Shown: positions 30,590 to 40,481, counted from the first letter of the stretch. The stretch is DNA of 64,000 bases from an uncultured Eubacteriales bacterium (GCA_900316385.1 ONCP01000007.1:17784-81783), one strand, 5' to 3'. Made by a program: numbers and translations. The notes: a model not told the origin generated them from the letters alone.

Positions 30590-30629
30590 CCTGCCAATAC
30601 TTCGGTCAAACGAAGCAAGGCAGGTTTTT
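30590..30629 (+). terminator. Rho-independent terminator after ispE, overlapping the spoIIR ribosome binding site
   Basis: CCTGCC (30590-30595) pairs with GGCAGG (30619-30624); an inner stem CTTCG/CGAAG lies within; TTTTT follows. The AAGGCAGG at 30617-30624 is at ribosome-binding distance from the spoIIR ATG (30633). Confidence 0.85.
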
Positions 30630-30632
30630 CTT

Positions 30633-31226
30633 ATGAGAACATTATTCAGGTCATTTTGCGCGGCTGTGGCGCTTTGCGCGCTGTTTTCGATGATCCCGTT
30701 TTCCGCTCAGTGCAGGAATATCTCGAAGGAGGTTTTCAGGCTCCATATCCTTGCCGATTCCGACAGCAGGGAGGATCAGGCGCTCAAGCTCAAGGTGAGA
30801 GACCGTGTGCTTGAGTACACTCGGGCGCTTTATAAAACCAGCAAGAGCGTGAGCGACGCCGAGGCTCTGACGGAAAAGAGTCTGCAAAGTATAGCGAATG
30901 TCGCGAAAACAGAGGTGGAGAAAAACGGCTACGATTATCCCGTCAGGGCGGAGCTTCGCAGGATGTATTTTGACACGCGGTATTACGGCAGGGTGACAAT
31001 GCCCTCGGGAATGTACGACGCGCTGAGAATAACGATAGGAAAGGGCGAGGGGCATAACTGGTGGTGCGTGATGTACCCGTCGCTTTGCGTCGGCGCTTCA
31101 ACGGACTATAATTCCCTGAAAGAAAAAACCAATGAAAACGAATACAGTCTGATGACCGAGGACAAGTATGTGTTCAAATTCAGGCTGGTCGAATATTTTG
31201 AAAAAATTTGTTCATTTTTCTCTTAG
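30633..31226 (+). CDS. spoIIR: Stage II sporulation protein R
   Basis: A 197-residue secreted protein: signal peptide of about 25 residues, then FRLHILADSDSREDQALKLKVRD and the signature GKGEGHNWWCVMYPSLC. SpoIIR is made in the forespore under sigma-F and triggers SpoIIGA to process pro-sigma-E in the mother cell. Its mRNA would begin inside or before the terminator of ispE. The downstream addB coding region begins 73 nt after its stop. Confidence 0.94.
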   Translation: MRTLFRSFCAAVALCALFSMIPFSAQCRNISKEVFRLHILADSDSREDQALKLKVRDRVLEYTRALYKTSKSVSDAEALTEKSLQSIANVAKTEVEKNGYDYPVRAELRRMYFDTRYYGRVTMPSGMYDALRITIGKGEGHNWWCVMYPSLCVGASTDYNSLKEKTNENEYSLMTEDKYVFKFRLVEYFEKICSFFS

Positions 31227-31299
31227 ACCTTTTTATGGGACACCCGTTGTGATATCATTATTGCATAATGCATTGCATAATGACTATCGGGGTGAGAAA

Positions 31300-34200
31300 A
31301 TGCTTCAGTTCATTCTAGGTAAAAGCGGCAGCGGAAAAACGACCGCCGCCTTAAAAATACTCGGCGATCTGCGCAAAAAGGGCGACAAAAAGCTCCTTAT
31401 GCTCGTGCCCGACCAGAACTCCTTTGAGACGGAAACAGCGTTTTTGAATCTTCTGGGAGCGGGTATGAGCCGCGACGTGCTTGTTTTCGGCTTTAACAGG
31501 CTTTGCGAATATGTTTTTGAAAACTCGGGAAAGCTTCCGCAAAATGTTATCGACGACGGCGTCCGAAAAATAATTATGAGCAAGGCGCTTGATGAGTGCG
31601 TCGATAATCTGAGCTTTTTCTCCTCGTCAAAGACCAGAAAATCCGTACTCGATCTTATGCTCCACTCTTTGAAGGAGTGGAAGAAAAACAATATTTCCGT
31701 GGAAATGATGGAGGCAGTCTCCGAAAACCTCGACAACGAAAGCCTCAAAAACAAGCTGATCGAGACCTCGCTGGTGCTTTCCGCTTATGACGCGCTTCTC
31801 AGCGAGACCTACATAGACCCGTTGGATAATCTCAAAAGGCTTGATCTGATTTTGGAGGACAGCGGATTTTTTGAGGATCACACGATCGTGGTTGATTCTT
31901 TTTCGGGCTTTACGCGCGCCCAGCTCGAGGTTATCTCTTCTCTTATGCGCCGCTGTAAGGATATGTACGTCACGCTCAATCTCGATGTTGAGCGAGCCGA
32001 CCGCGAGCTTTTCGCGACTACCGAGAGAACGAGAAAGCAGATAAAACGTATCGCCTCAAAGCTCGGCGTCGGGATCAAACCCGATATCGTACTCGGCGAG
32101 GTTCTCAGAACCGAGAACGACGAGCTGAAATTTCTGGAAAAGCACGCGCTGACTTTAAACAGCGCTGTTTATGAACAAAAAACCGACAATATCGAGACCT
32201 TTATCGCCTCGGATATATATGCCGAAGCCGATTTCGCCGCCTCGACCGTCGCGCGGCTCATTTGCGACGAGGGTTATTCCTACAACGATATCGCCGTTGT
32301 CGCGCGCGACCTTTCCGCCTATAACGGTATTCTTGAGGAGGCGTTCGGGAAATATGATATCCCGTATTACCTGAGCTTTCCGCGCGATATTTTTACTCAG
32401 CCGCTTGCGAGGTTCATTTCCTCCGCGCTTGACTTTCTGATTTTCGGGTACGACAGGGAAGCTCTGCTCTCAATGCTGAAAAGCGGCGTGTCGGGGCTTT
32501 CACAGCTCGAGATTTCCGAGCTGGAGAATTATATGTTTGTGTGGAATATCGACCGCTCGCGACTGAAAAAGGAGTTTACGAACAATCCCTCGGGCTTCGG
32601 AGCTATGACCGAAAACGACGAGGCGGCGCTCCTGCGCGTCGAGAAAACCAGACAGCGTGTTATCGCTCCGCTGTTGAAGCTCGGCGAAAGCTCGGGCGGT
32701 ACAGCGCTTGAGATCACGCGCGCTCTCTACGGACTTTTGTCCGATTTTGACGTTGAAGACTGTGTGAACAGGCTTTATGATAAGCTGAGCGGACAGGGGC
32801 TTTTATTTGAGGCAAATGAACAGATCAGGATCTACAACCTCATCATCGAAGCGTTCGACAAGCTTGTCGCCGCCGTCGGCGATAACAAGCTTACGCTCAA
32901 AAAGTATAAGGAATACCTTGATTATCTTATCTCGGATATTAAATTCAGCGATATTCCGCGCTATCAGGATCAGGTCGAGATCGGTTCCGCCGACAGGATT
33001 CGTCTGCTCGACAAAAAGGCGGTCATACTGATCGGAGCCGTTGACGGAGTTTTTCCGTCGATACCTAAGACATCGGGCGTTTTCACCGAGAATGAGCGCC
33101 GCATTCTGATAGACAACGATATACCTCTCACCGACACTCTTGAACAGCTCGCCGCGCACGAAAAGTATCTGGCTTACTGCGCGCTCACTTCTCCCGAAAA
33201 TAAGCTGATCGTCAGCTGTTATACGGGAGATATGTCGGGCGGCACCTATCTTCCGTCCGTTATTCTCACAGAGCTCGCGCGGCTGTTCCCGAACAGGGTG
33301 AACCGCTCCTCGTATGATATTGATATGACAAAACGCCTGTACAGCGAGCGTCAGGCTTTCGATTATCTTGCCGAAAATTATCTTTCCGAGGCTCCCGAGG
33401 TCGGCGAGCTGAAGCGATATTTTGAGAGAGCCGAAGGCTTTTCCAACGACCTCAGCCGCATTGATTCCGCGCTGGAAAAAGCGCCGTTCAAAATCACAAA
33501 CCGTCGGTTTTCCGAAAAGCTGTTCGGTACAAATATCAGGATCTCGGCTTCGCAGATCGAAAAATACAACCTCTGCGCCTTTCAGTATTTCTGCAATTAC
33601 GGGCTGAGAGCGAAGGAAAGGCTTAGAGCCGAGATGGACCCGATACAGATCGGAACGGTCGTGCATTACGCGCTCGAGGGCTTTCTCAGGGCTCACAACA
33701 AGTCGGAGCTCACAGCGCTTTCCGAGGGTCGGATCCGCGATTCAATAGATGAAATAATGCTCGCCTACGCCGAGGAAAATTTCGGCGGGCTAGCCGACAA
33801 GGACAACGCCTTTCTGCACCTTTTCGCACGCTTGAAGGAAAACGTCGTGCTTCTCGTCAAGCACCTGATCTTACAGCTCAGTCATTCGGATTTTGTTCCC
33901 GTGGACTTTGAGCTTGGGATCGGCGGAGAGATACCGAGCTACACGGTTGACCTCGCCGACGGGGGAAGCGTTTCCGTGAACGGCTTTATTGACCGCGTGG
34001 ACGTTTGTCTGAAGAACGAGGACGAATATTATGTCAGAATAGTAGATTACAAAACAGGTAAAAAGACCTTTAACCTTTACGAGATACTTTACGGGATAAA
34101 TATGCAGATGCTGATCTATCTCAGAGCGGTAGCGTGCAACGGGGAACGGTATTACGGCAAAAAGCTCACTCCCGCGGGTATCCTCTATATGCCCGCGTCA

Positions 34201-34614
34201 GCGCCGATCGTAAATGCCGACGGCAAGGACGCGGAGAAGGAGATCGGCAAAGGACTTATGATGAACGGCCTTATCCTCAAGGACGAGACTGTTCTGAAGC
34301 ATATGGATAATTCAGGTGAATTTATAAAACTCAGCAAGAAAAACCTCAACGGCGAGTATTCCGACACGCTCGCCACAAGCTCTCAGTTTGACGATATTTT
34401 CAGGAGGATCGACGACGCGATACGCGAAATGGGAGAGAGCCTTCTTAGCGGCAGGGTAGAGGCGAGCCCGATAAAGGGCGTTGAGAACGGCTGCGCGTTC
34501 TGCCCCTACGACAGCGTGTGTCTGAGAAGCTACGGCGACAGCTACCGTTACGCCGAAAAGAAGAACGCGAAAGAGGTTTACGACGAGTTGAAGGGAGATG
34601 ATACGAGTGAATAA
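31300..34614 (+). CDS. addB: ATP-dependent nuclease subunit AddB
   Basis: A 1104-residue AddB: N-terminal P-loop GKSGSGKTTAA (about 6-16), inactivated helicase core, and C-terminal RecB-type nuclease with IVDYKTGKK. The Fe-S cluster cysteines are visible: one in YNLCAFQYF (about residue 758) and three in GCAFCPYDSVC near the C-terminus. With AddA it resects double-strand breaks and recognises Chi. ATG 31300 is chosen for GGGGTGAG upstream; the longer frame runs into spoIIR. Two tandem TTGCATAATG units stand at 31261-31282 before it. Confidence 0.95.
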   Translation: MLQFILGKSGSGKTTAALKILGDLRKKGDKKLLMLVPDQNSFETETAFLNLLGAGMSRDVLVFGFNRLCEYVFENSGKLPQNVIDDGVRKIIMSKALDECVDNLSFFSSSKTRKSVLDLMLHSLKEWKKNNISVEMMEAVSENLDNESLKNKLIETSLVLSAYDALLSETYIDPLDNLKRLDLILEDSGFFEDHTIVVDSFSGFTRAQLEVISSLMRRCKDMYVTLNLDVERADRELFATTERTRKQIKRIASKLGVGIKPDIVLGEVLRTENDELKFLEKHALTLNSAVYEQKTDNIETFIASDIYAEADFAASTVARLICDEGYSYNDIAVVARDLSAYNGILEEAFGKYDIPYYLSFPRDIFTQPLARFISSALDFLIFGYDREALLSMLKSGVSGLSQLEISELENYMFVWNIDRSRLKKEFTNNPSGFGAMTENDEAALLRVEKTRQRVIAPLLKLGESSGGTALEITRALYGLLSDFDVEDCVNRLYDKLSGQGLLFEANEQIRIYNLIIEAFDKLVAAVGDNKLTLKKYKEYLDYLISDIKFSDIPRYQDQVEIGSADRIRLLDKKAVILIGAVDGVFPSIPKTSGVFTENERRILIDNDIPLTDTLEQLAAHEKYLAYCALTSPENKLIVSCYTGDMSGGTYLPSVILTELARLFPNRVNRSSYDIDMTKRLYSERQAFDYLAENYLSEAPEVGELKRYFERAEGFSNDLSRIDSALEKAPFKITNRRFSEKLFGTNIRISASQIEKYNLCAFQYFCNYGLRAKERLRAEMDPIQIGTVVHYALEGFLRAHNKSELTALSEGRIRDSIDEIMLAYAEENFGGLADKDNAFLHLFARLKENVVLLVKHLILQLSHSDFVPVDFELGIGGEIPSYTVDLADGGSVSVNGFIDRVDVCLKNEDEYYVRIVDYKTGKKTFNLYEILYGINMQMLIYLRAVACNGERYYGKKLTPAGILYMPASAPIVNADGKDAEKEIGKGLMMNGLILKDETVLKHMDNSGEFIKLSKKNLNGEYSDTLATSSQFDDIFRRIDDAIREMGESLLSGRVEASPIKGVENGCAFCPYDSVCLRSYGDSYRYAEKKNAKEVYDELKGDDTSE

Positions 34615-37600
34615 AGTAAAATGGACTCAGGCTCAGCGCGACGCCATATCGGCGCGCGGCGGAGATGTGCTTGTTTCCGCGGCGGCAGGTTCGGGTAAAA
34701 CCGCCGTCCTCGTTCAGCGTATCATCGAGGCGATCACCGATCCCGTCGCTCCCGTATCGATCGACCGAATGCTGATCGTCACCTTTACCAGAGCCGCTAC
34801 GTTTGAAATGCGCCAAAGGCTCGAGAACGCGCTTGACGAGCTGTTGCGAAACGATCCGTACAATAAATATCTTCTGAATCAGAAACAGCTTCTTTACAGC
34901 GCCAGCATATTGACGATCGACGGCTTTTGCTCGGATTTTGTAAAGAGATATTTCTATAAGCTGGATATACAGCGCGATTTCAGGGTGCCCGACGACGGAG
35001 AAAAGGATATCCTGCGCGGAAAAGCGCTCGAGAACACTCTCGGCTTTTTCTATTCTCAGAGCGACAGCGGCTTTCTTGACCTTGTCTCTGCCGTGTGTAC
35101 GCTCAAGAGCGACGATAACCTCAGAAAAAACATTATCTCGCTTTATAACTACACCAGAGCTTTTCCGTTTCCCGAGGTCTGGCTCGATGAAAAGCTCGGC
35201 TATTACGACGCCGACGGCGCGCCCTTTACCGAAACGCCGTTTTATAAATACATAATGAAGTTCAGCGAGGAGTGCCTGCTTTACTGTCTTGAGCTTTGCG
35301 ACAATAATTTCAGATATATCGAGCTTGATACCTTTCTTCCCGAGGATAAGCTCGATAAGATCAGGGACACGATCCGCGACGATCATCTTTCGCTAGATGC
35401 GGTAAATTCCGCTGTTATGGAACGCGACTGGGACAGAGCGTACGAGCTTTTGCAGAGCTTCAAGCTCAAGACCTTTCCGCGTATCGTCGGCGCGGGCGAC
35501 GACAGATACAAAGAGCTGATATTGGAAAACAGAAAGACCGTAAAATCGGAGATTGAAAAGGCAAAGGCTCTGATCTCCTGCCGCCTTTCCGACGTCCGCG
35601 ATCAGACAGATCGGATGTATCGTCTTGTAAAAGCGCTTTTTGACTGCGTCAGACGCTTTGAAAGCGAGTACAACGCTATCAAGGCTGAAAAGAACCTGCT
35701 CGAGTTTTCGGATATCGAGCATCTCGCGATAAGGCTCCTTTGCGAGAATAAGGACGGAGAGCTTGTTTTCAGCGATATATCAAGGGAGATTTCAGACGGC
35801 TTTGACCTGATAATGGTCGATGAGTTTCAGGATATTAACGAGGCGCAGAGCCTGCTGTTCAGGGCGATCAGCCGCGACAAGGGCAACCTCTTTGTCGTCG
35901 GTGACGTTAAGCAGAGTATATACGGCTTTCGTCAGGCAAAACCCGAGATATTTATAGATTACAAAAACCGCTACGTTCGTTATGACCGCGAAAACCCTGC
36001 CTATCCCGCGAAAATAATTCTCGACAAGAATTTCAGAAGCCGTCTCGGGATAACGGAGGCGTGCAATTTCGTGTTCTCAACTCTGATGTCTCCCGAGCTG
36101 GGCGGACTTGAATATAACGACGAGGAACGGCTTGTCTGCGGCGCCGAATACAGGGAAAACGGCTTACCGAATATGGAGCTGACCCTTATCGACGGCGGCG
36201 AGGTGAACAAGGAGGAGGACGAAACCAAGATCGAGCTTGAGGCTAGGCACGTCGCCGAGAGGATATGGAACCTTGTTTATGAGGAGAAGATGACGGTCAG
36301 GGACGGCGATGGCGAGAGACCAGTGACCTTCGGCGATATCGCGATCCTGCTCAGAAGCGCGAAGGGCGACGCGCGCAGAGCCGTTATCTTCGCGGACGCT
36401 CTGAGAGAATACGGTATCCCCGTTGTATCGGAGCTTAAAAGCAACTTCTTCGAACAGAACGAGATCAAGGTGGTTCTCAATTGTCTGAGGATTATCGACA
36501 ATCCCGTTCAGGATATTCCGCTTTTGTCGGTTATGTTCAGCCCGATGTTCGGCTTTAACGCCGACGAGCTCGCCGAGATACGCGCCGAACACAGGAATAT
36601 GCCCTTATTTAACGCGATTAAGCTCAGCTCAAAGGCGAACGCAAAATGCGCTGCGCTGATCGATTTCATCGACTCGTCCCGTTCTTTGGCGGTAACAACG
36701 ACGGTAGACAGGCTCATCGGCGCTGTGATCCGTTCCACGGGATTTTTGTCGGTGACAAAGGCGGTCAGCCGTTCCTGCGCGGATAACCTCTGTCTTTTGC
36801 AGGATTACGCGCGCCGATTCTCTGAGAACGGCTACAAAACGCTCACCGCGTTCGTCGGCTATATCGACAGGCTTACCGAACGCGGCACGATACTCAACGG
36901 CAGTGATTCTTCCTCGGGAGAGGCGCTCAACGCCGTAAGCGTAATGAGTATCCACGCGAGCAAGGGGCTTGAGTTCCCCGTGTGCTTCATCAGCTCCGTT
37001 TCTACTCAGTTCAATCTTGCCGATGTCAGGAACGATATGGTGCTCGACAGTATCGGCGGTATCGGTCTGAGATATCGTGAAGGTCTGATCAAGTACGATA
37101 CTATCCAGCGAAAGGCTGTGTCGATGATGCTCAGGGATTCGCAGATCTCGGAGGAAATGCGTATTCTCTACGTCGCGCTCACCAGAGCAAAGGAGAGGCT
37201 GATCATCACTTCGACGGTTCCGAAGCCCGAGGAATACATAAAAAAGCTTGAAGCGAAAATCACCTCATACCCGATCTCGCCCTATGTCGTCAGGAACGCC
37301 CATTCCTTCTCCGACTGGCTGTTCACCTGCGCCGTAGTCAATCCTTCAACGAACCTCAGGAAGGATATCGAGCCCGATTTCACGAATTATAAGCCGACGG
37401 ATAAGCCATGGGTCGTCACGATCGCTACAAGGCAAAGTGTAGAGGAAAACGAGCGCGAGACGCGCGCTGTCTCTGAAAAACCCGTTGTATCGGCGGTCGA
37501 TCCGAGGTTTATGGAAAGCTTTTTGAAACGCGTATCGTTTGTCTACAAAAACAAACCGCTCGAAACGCTGCCGCAAAAGGTCAGCGCGTCCGAGCTGTCG

Positions 37601-38167
37601 CATAAGGATAATAATATTTTCGGAAAAATTCTGAGAAAACCCGCGTTCCTTGACGCGAAGGCTTCCTCGGGAGCCGAGGCGGGCACCGCCTTCCACACCT
37701 TTATGGAGCGCTGTGACCTTGCGTCGGCGCGAAAAGATGTCCTGACGGAAGCGCGCGGGTTGCGCGAAAAGGGCTTTTTGACCGAGCGTCAGTTCAGTCT
37801 GCTTGATTTTGACAAGCTGTCCGCCTTCCTTAACGGAGAGCTTATCGAAAGGATACTGAAAAGCGGAAAATTCGCTCGCGAATACACCTTTACCGTTAAA
37901 ATAAACGCCTCGGACTATGACCCTGAGATTTCCAAAGATTTTTCCGACAGAAAAATCATTATGCAGGGCGCGGTCGATCTTGTGTTTGAGGAGGACGGCG
38001 AGCTAGTTGTTCTCGACTACAAGACCGACAGGGTAAAGGAAGCTCAAAAGCTCAGGGAGCTGTACCAAAAACAGCTTGACCTCTACAAGAAAGCCCTTGA
38101 GGAAACGACAGGCAAGCGTGTAAAGGAGACTGTGCTTTATTCGATATATCTTAATAAGAGAGCGTAA
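34607..38167 (+). CDS. addA: ATP-dependent helicase/nuclease subunit AddA
   Basis: A 1186-residue UvrD/Rep-type helicase with nuclease domain: Walker A SAAAGSGKTAVLVQRI (about 25-40), DEXX box IMVDEFQDINEAQ, VGDVKQSIYGFRQAKPEIF, motif V VMSIHASKGLEFPV, and C-terminal VVLDYKTDRV nuclease motif. GTG 34607 is chosen: AAGGGAG (34591-34597) is 9 nt upstream, whereas the ATG at 34598 abuts it. It overlaps addB by 8 nt. Forms the AddAB complex for recombinational repair. Confidence 0.95.
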   Translation: MNKVKWTQAQRDAISARGGDVLVSAAAGSGKTAVLVQRIIEAITDPVAPVSIDRMLIVTFTRAATFEMRQRLENALDELLRNDPYNKYLLNQKQLLYSASILTIDGFCSDFVKRYFYKLDIQRDFRVPDDGEKDILRGKALENTLGFFYSQSDSGFLDLVSAVCTLKSDDNLRKNIISLYNYTRAFPFPEVWLDEKLGYYDADGAPFTETPFYKYIMKFSEECLLYCLELCDNNFRYIELDTFLPEDKLDKIRDTIRDDHLSLDAVNSAVMERDWDRAYELLQSFKLKTFPRIVGAGDDRYKELILENRKTVKSEIEKAKALISCRLSDVRDQTDRMYRLVKALFDCVRRFESEYNAIKAEKNLLEFSDIEHLAIRLLCENKDGELVFSDISREISDGFDLIMVDEFQDINEAQSLLFRAISRDKGNLFVVGDVKQSIYGFRQAKPEIFIDYKNRYVRYDRENPAYPAKIILDKNFRSRLGITEACNFVFSTLMSPELGGLEYNDEERLVCGAEYRENGLPNMELTLIDGGEVNKEEDETKIELEARHVAERIWNLVYEEKMTVRDGDGERPVTFGDIAILLRSAKGDARRAVIFADALREYGIPVVSELKSNFFEQNEIKVVLNCLRIIDNPVQDIPLLSVMFSPMFGFNADELAEIRAEHRNMPLFNAIKLSSKANAKCAALIDFIDSSRSLAVTTTVDRLIGAVIRSTGFLSVTKAVSRSCADNLCLLQDYARRFSENGYKTLTAFVGYIDRLTERGTILNGSDSSSGEALNAVSVMSIHASKGLEFPVCFISSVSTQFNLADVRNDMVLDSIGGIGLRYREGLIKYDTIQRKAVSMMLRDSQISEEMRILYVALTRAKERLIITSTVPKPEEYIKKLEAKITSYPISPYVVRNAHSFSDWLFTCAVVNPSTNLRKDIEPDFTNYKPTDKPWVVTIATRQSVEENERETRAVSEKPVVSAVDPRFMESFLKRVSFVYKNKPLETLPQKVSASELSHKDNNIFGKILRKPAFLDAKASSGAEAGTAFHTFMERCDLASARKDVLTEARGLREKGFLTERQFSLLDFDKLSAFLNGELIERILKSGKFAREYTFTVKINASDYDPEISKDFSDRKIIMQGAVDLVFEEDGELVVLDYKTDRVKEAQKLRELYQKQLDLYKKALEETTGKRVKETVLYSIYLNKRA

Positions 38168-38191
38168 GAAACAGCTCTGCCGATAAAATCA

Positions 38192-38223
38192 GGCTGCCGT
38201 GTTCGCGGCAGCCTTCGTTTTTT
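38192..38223 (+). terminator. Rho-independent terminator of addBA
   Basis: GGCTGCCG (38192-38199), loop, CGGCAGCC (38206-38213), then TTCGTTTTTT. It lies against the 3' end of the convergent pyrB. Confidence 0.9.
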
Positions 38224-38225
38224 GT

Positions 38226-39305
38226 TTATTCGGCGATATGGTCGCAGTAATCGCAGTATACCTTTCCGCTTTTTTTGTAGAAATTTCGGGGAAGATAGAA
38301 CTGCTGAGGATCGTTTGTAATACATTTTGGGTTGGAGCATTTGTGAGCCTCGCTGACGATCGGGTCGGGAGTTTTGAATGAGAAGCTGTCCTCGGCTCTG
38401 AGCAGAAGCACTATAAGCGCCATTCTGCCGTACATTCCGTATTCCGCCTGCTTGAAATAGCACGCTCTGGGATCGTCGTCTACCTCGATGGCGATCTCAT
38501 CGACCCTCGGCAGAGGATGAAGCACGATCAGATCGTCCTTGGCGTAGCTCAGCTTTTCTTTGTCAAGCACAAATACGCCCTTCTGGCTCTCGTATTCCTC
38601 CTCGCTTGAGAACCTTTCGCGCTGTATCCTCGTCATATAAAGCACGTCGAGGTCCTTTATCGCGTCCTTAAGGTTGTCGATCTCGGTGTATTCACAGCCT
38701 GCTTTTTCCATGATCTCCTTAATATATGGCGGCACAGATAATTCTTTTGTAGAAATAAGCACAAAGCTGTTGCCCTCAAAGCGGCACATAGTATTGATCA
38801 GCGAGTGCACCGTTCTTCCGTTGAGAAGGTCGCCGCAAAGACCGATCCTGAGGTGGTCGAGCCTGCCCTTCTCAAAGCTGAGAGTGACAACGTCGGTCAA
38901 TGTCTGAGTGGGGTGGAAGTGACCGCCGTCTCCGCAGTTGATGAGGGGAACACTGCTGTAATAAGAAGCCGCCTTCGCCGAGCCTTCGGTGGGGTGGCGC
39001 ATGGCGATGATGTCGGCGTAGCCGCTTATGACGGTGATCGTGTCCTTGATATTCTCGCCCTTGGCGACAGAGGAGTTCATCGGATTGTCAAAACCGATGA
39101 TCTTTCCGCCGAGCCTCATCATAGCGGTCTGGAACGACATCTGAGTTCTTGTGGAAGGCTCGTAGAACAGCGTAGCCATAATTTTTCCGTCGCAGGCGTG
39201 CTTGTAGACGTCGGGTCTTTGCCTGATCACTCCCGCGAGACGGATAGTCTGCTCGAGCTGTTCCTTGGTCATATATTCAAGGTCAATAAGATTCTTGTGC
39301 TTCAT
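38226..39305 (-). CDS. pyrB: Aspartate carbamoyltransferase with C-terminal PyrI-type zinc domain
   Basis: A 359-residue protein. Residues 1-~305 are a normal PyrB: carbamoyl-phosphate loop FYEPSTRTQMSF, HPTQTLTDV, the DPR-like HPLPRVDEI and the end of the aspartate domain. The last ~40 residues carry Cys323-x4-Cys328-x22-Cys351-x2-Cys354. That spacing almost equals the zinc-binding cysteines of the regulatory chain PyrI (C-x4-C-x23-C-x2-C, from memory of the E. coli protein). No nucleotide-binding PyrI N-terminal domain is present. It makes N-carbamoyl aspartate in pyrimidine synthesis. Solitary gene with its own promoter. Confidence 0.93.
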   Translation of the reverse strand: MKHKNLIDLEYMTKEQLEQTIRLAGVIRQRPDVYKHACDGKIMATLFYEPSTRTQMSFQTAMMRLGGKIIGFDNPMNSSVAKGENIKDTITVISGYADIIAMRHPTEGSAKAASYYSSVPLINCGDGGHFHPTQTLTDVVTLSFEKGRLDHLRIGLCGDLLNGRTVHSLINTMCRFEGNSFVLISTKELSVPPYIKEIMEKAGCEYTEIDNLKDAIKDLDVLYMTRIQRERFSSEEEYESQKGVFVLDKEKLSYAKDDLIVLHPLPRVDEIAIEVDDDPRACYFKQAEYGMYGRMALIVLLLRAEDSFSFKTPDPIVSEAHKCSNPKCITNDPQQFYLPRNFYKKSGKVYCDYCDHIAE

Positions 39306-39334
39306 ATTCGACTTCCTTAATTCAAATTTTTTCT

Positions 39335-39363
39335 ATTGTAACAGAATTTGAGCCTCTTTGCAA
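39335..39363 (-). promoter_or_regulatory. Sigma-A promoter of pyrB
   Basis: On the minus strand TTGCAA (39363-39358), 17-bp spacer, TACAAT (39340-39335). Short leader with RBS AAGGAAG; no PyrR-type attenuator seen. Confidence 0.75.
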
Positions 39364-39365
39364 GC

Positions 39366-39397
39366 AAAAAATGAGCCGACCCTTGTTGAGTCGGCTC
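39366..39397 (-). terminator. Rho-independent terminator of the acidic secreted protein gene
   Basis: Minus strand: GAGCCGAC (39397-39390), 9-nt loop, GTCGGCTC (39380-39373), then ATTTTTT. Confidence 0.85.
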
Positions 39398-39403
39398 CTG
39401 AAA

Positions 39404-40456
39404 TTATTTGACTTTTACCGAAGCGGAGCCCTTCGCGGTACCGAAGCGGTCGGAATAGGCGGCTGTGATCTTGGTTTTTGCCTTTGTTTTACCTGTGATC
39501 TTAGCGTCGCCTGCGAAAACATCGTTCAGCTTGAGCTCAGGCTTGATCTGTCTGGCTTTGGCGGTCTCTGTGATAGTGTAGCCCGTCGTGGTTTCGATAG
39601 TGACCGTGACCGTCTGATTGGCTTTGATGCAGTAATTCGAGTTGAAGGTCTCGATGTTGTCGAACAGATCCTCGTAATCGCAGAACGCGTCATCAAATAT
39701 CTCGTCGTCGGATTCATTATAGCTGACGGTTTTGCCTGCCGCGCTGACTGTCAGGGTATCGATGTGGTCAAAATCCGAGCAGTACATAAAATAGGTGTTA
39801 TCCACATTGCAGTCAGCGATCTCGAGCACGGACTCAGTTTCTCCGATCTCTACGTCCTCGGTGACGGACTGACCGTTGTCCATTACAACAACGATACTGA
39901 TAACGTCGCCGATATTCAAATCATAAGCAGCACCGAAGGTCAGATTTTCGTCGGCGTCAAAGTCGTCCCCGTCTCCGTCGTCATAATCATCGTCAATGAT
40001 GTATTCGTAGGATTTGTTGCTTCCGTGGTATTCATAGTAAACGTCGTCCTCGTCAAGGAACTCGGGATTGTCGTCATCTTCCTCGTAATCCTCGTCCTCG
40101 GAAACAAGATACTTGCTTTTACAGTCAAATCTTTGATCCTGATACTCAACGTAAGCTTCGGCAACGTTGCCGAGGAAAGCGTCCGCTTCAAGCTGAAAAA
40201 TAACCTCCTTGGGAGCGCAGCTGAAAACGTAAATCCCTAAATCGTCATAGGAGGTTTCGTCCTCGTCATCCTCATCATCTTCATCGTCTGTGTCTTCGTC
40301 ATCTTCATCATCTTCGTCGTCAGTGTCCTCGTCCTCAACGTAATCGTCGTCATAAAATGAGCTGTCGTCTGTATCGGCGGCGAGCGCGGGGATATATGAC
40401 GAAGCGACAAGTGTGACGATTATCAGAGAAATGATTTTCAGTCGTAATTTTTTTAT
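39404..40456 (-). CDS. Secreted, extremely Asp/Glu-rich protein; apparent AUA start codon
   Basis: The frame is open over 350 codons but holds no ATG, GTG or TTG before base 39919. I place the start at ATA (40456-40454): GGAG (40467-40464) is 7 nt upstream and a good promoter precedes it. The product then begins KKLRLKIISLIIVTLVASSYIPALAA, a textbook signal peptide. Next comes a run of about 40 residues nearly all Asp or Glu with a few Thr, a further acidic middle part, and a C-terminal beta-rich domain (ITETAKARQIKPELKL…SASVKVK). Possibly a calcium or cation-binding surface protein. Unrecognised family. An annotation starting at 39919 would lose the signal peptide and half the protein. Confidence 0.7.
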   Translation of the reverse strand: MKKLRLKIISLIIVTLVASSYIPALAADTDDSSFYDDDYVEDEDTDDEDDEDDEDTDDEDDEDDEDETSYDDLGIYVFSCAPKEVIFQLEADAFLGNVAEAYVEYQDQRFDCKSKYLVSEDEDYEEDDDNPEFLDEDDVYYEYHGSNKSYEYIIDDDYDDGDGDDFDADENLTFGAAYDLNIGDVISIVVVMDNGQSVTEDVEIGETESVLEIADCNVDNTYFMYCSDFDHIDTLTVSAAGKTVSYNESDDEIFDDAFCDYEDLFDNIETFNSNYCIKANQTVTVTIETTTGYTITETAKARQIKPELKLNDVFAGDAKITGKTKAKTKITAAYSDRFGTAKGSASVKVK

Positions 40457-40481
40457 ATTATCACTCCGTTAATGTAGGCTA

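Noticed and set aside
31261..31282. Tandem TTGCATAATG as the addB promoter
   Set aside because: No -35/-10 pair with a spacer of 15-19 bp fits; left as a short direct repeat only.
39404..39919. Short gene starting at TTG 39919
   Set aside because: The frame runs on upstream for 179 codons into a clear signal peptide with promoter and ribosome binding site; TTG 39919 has none.
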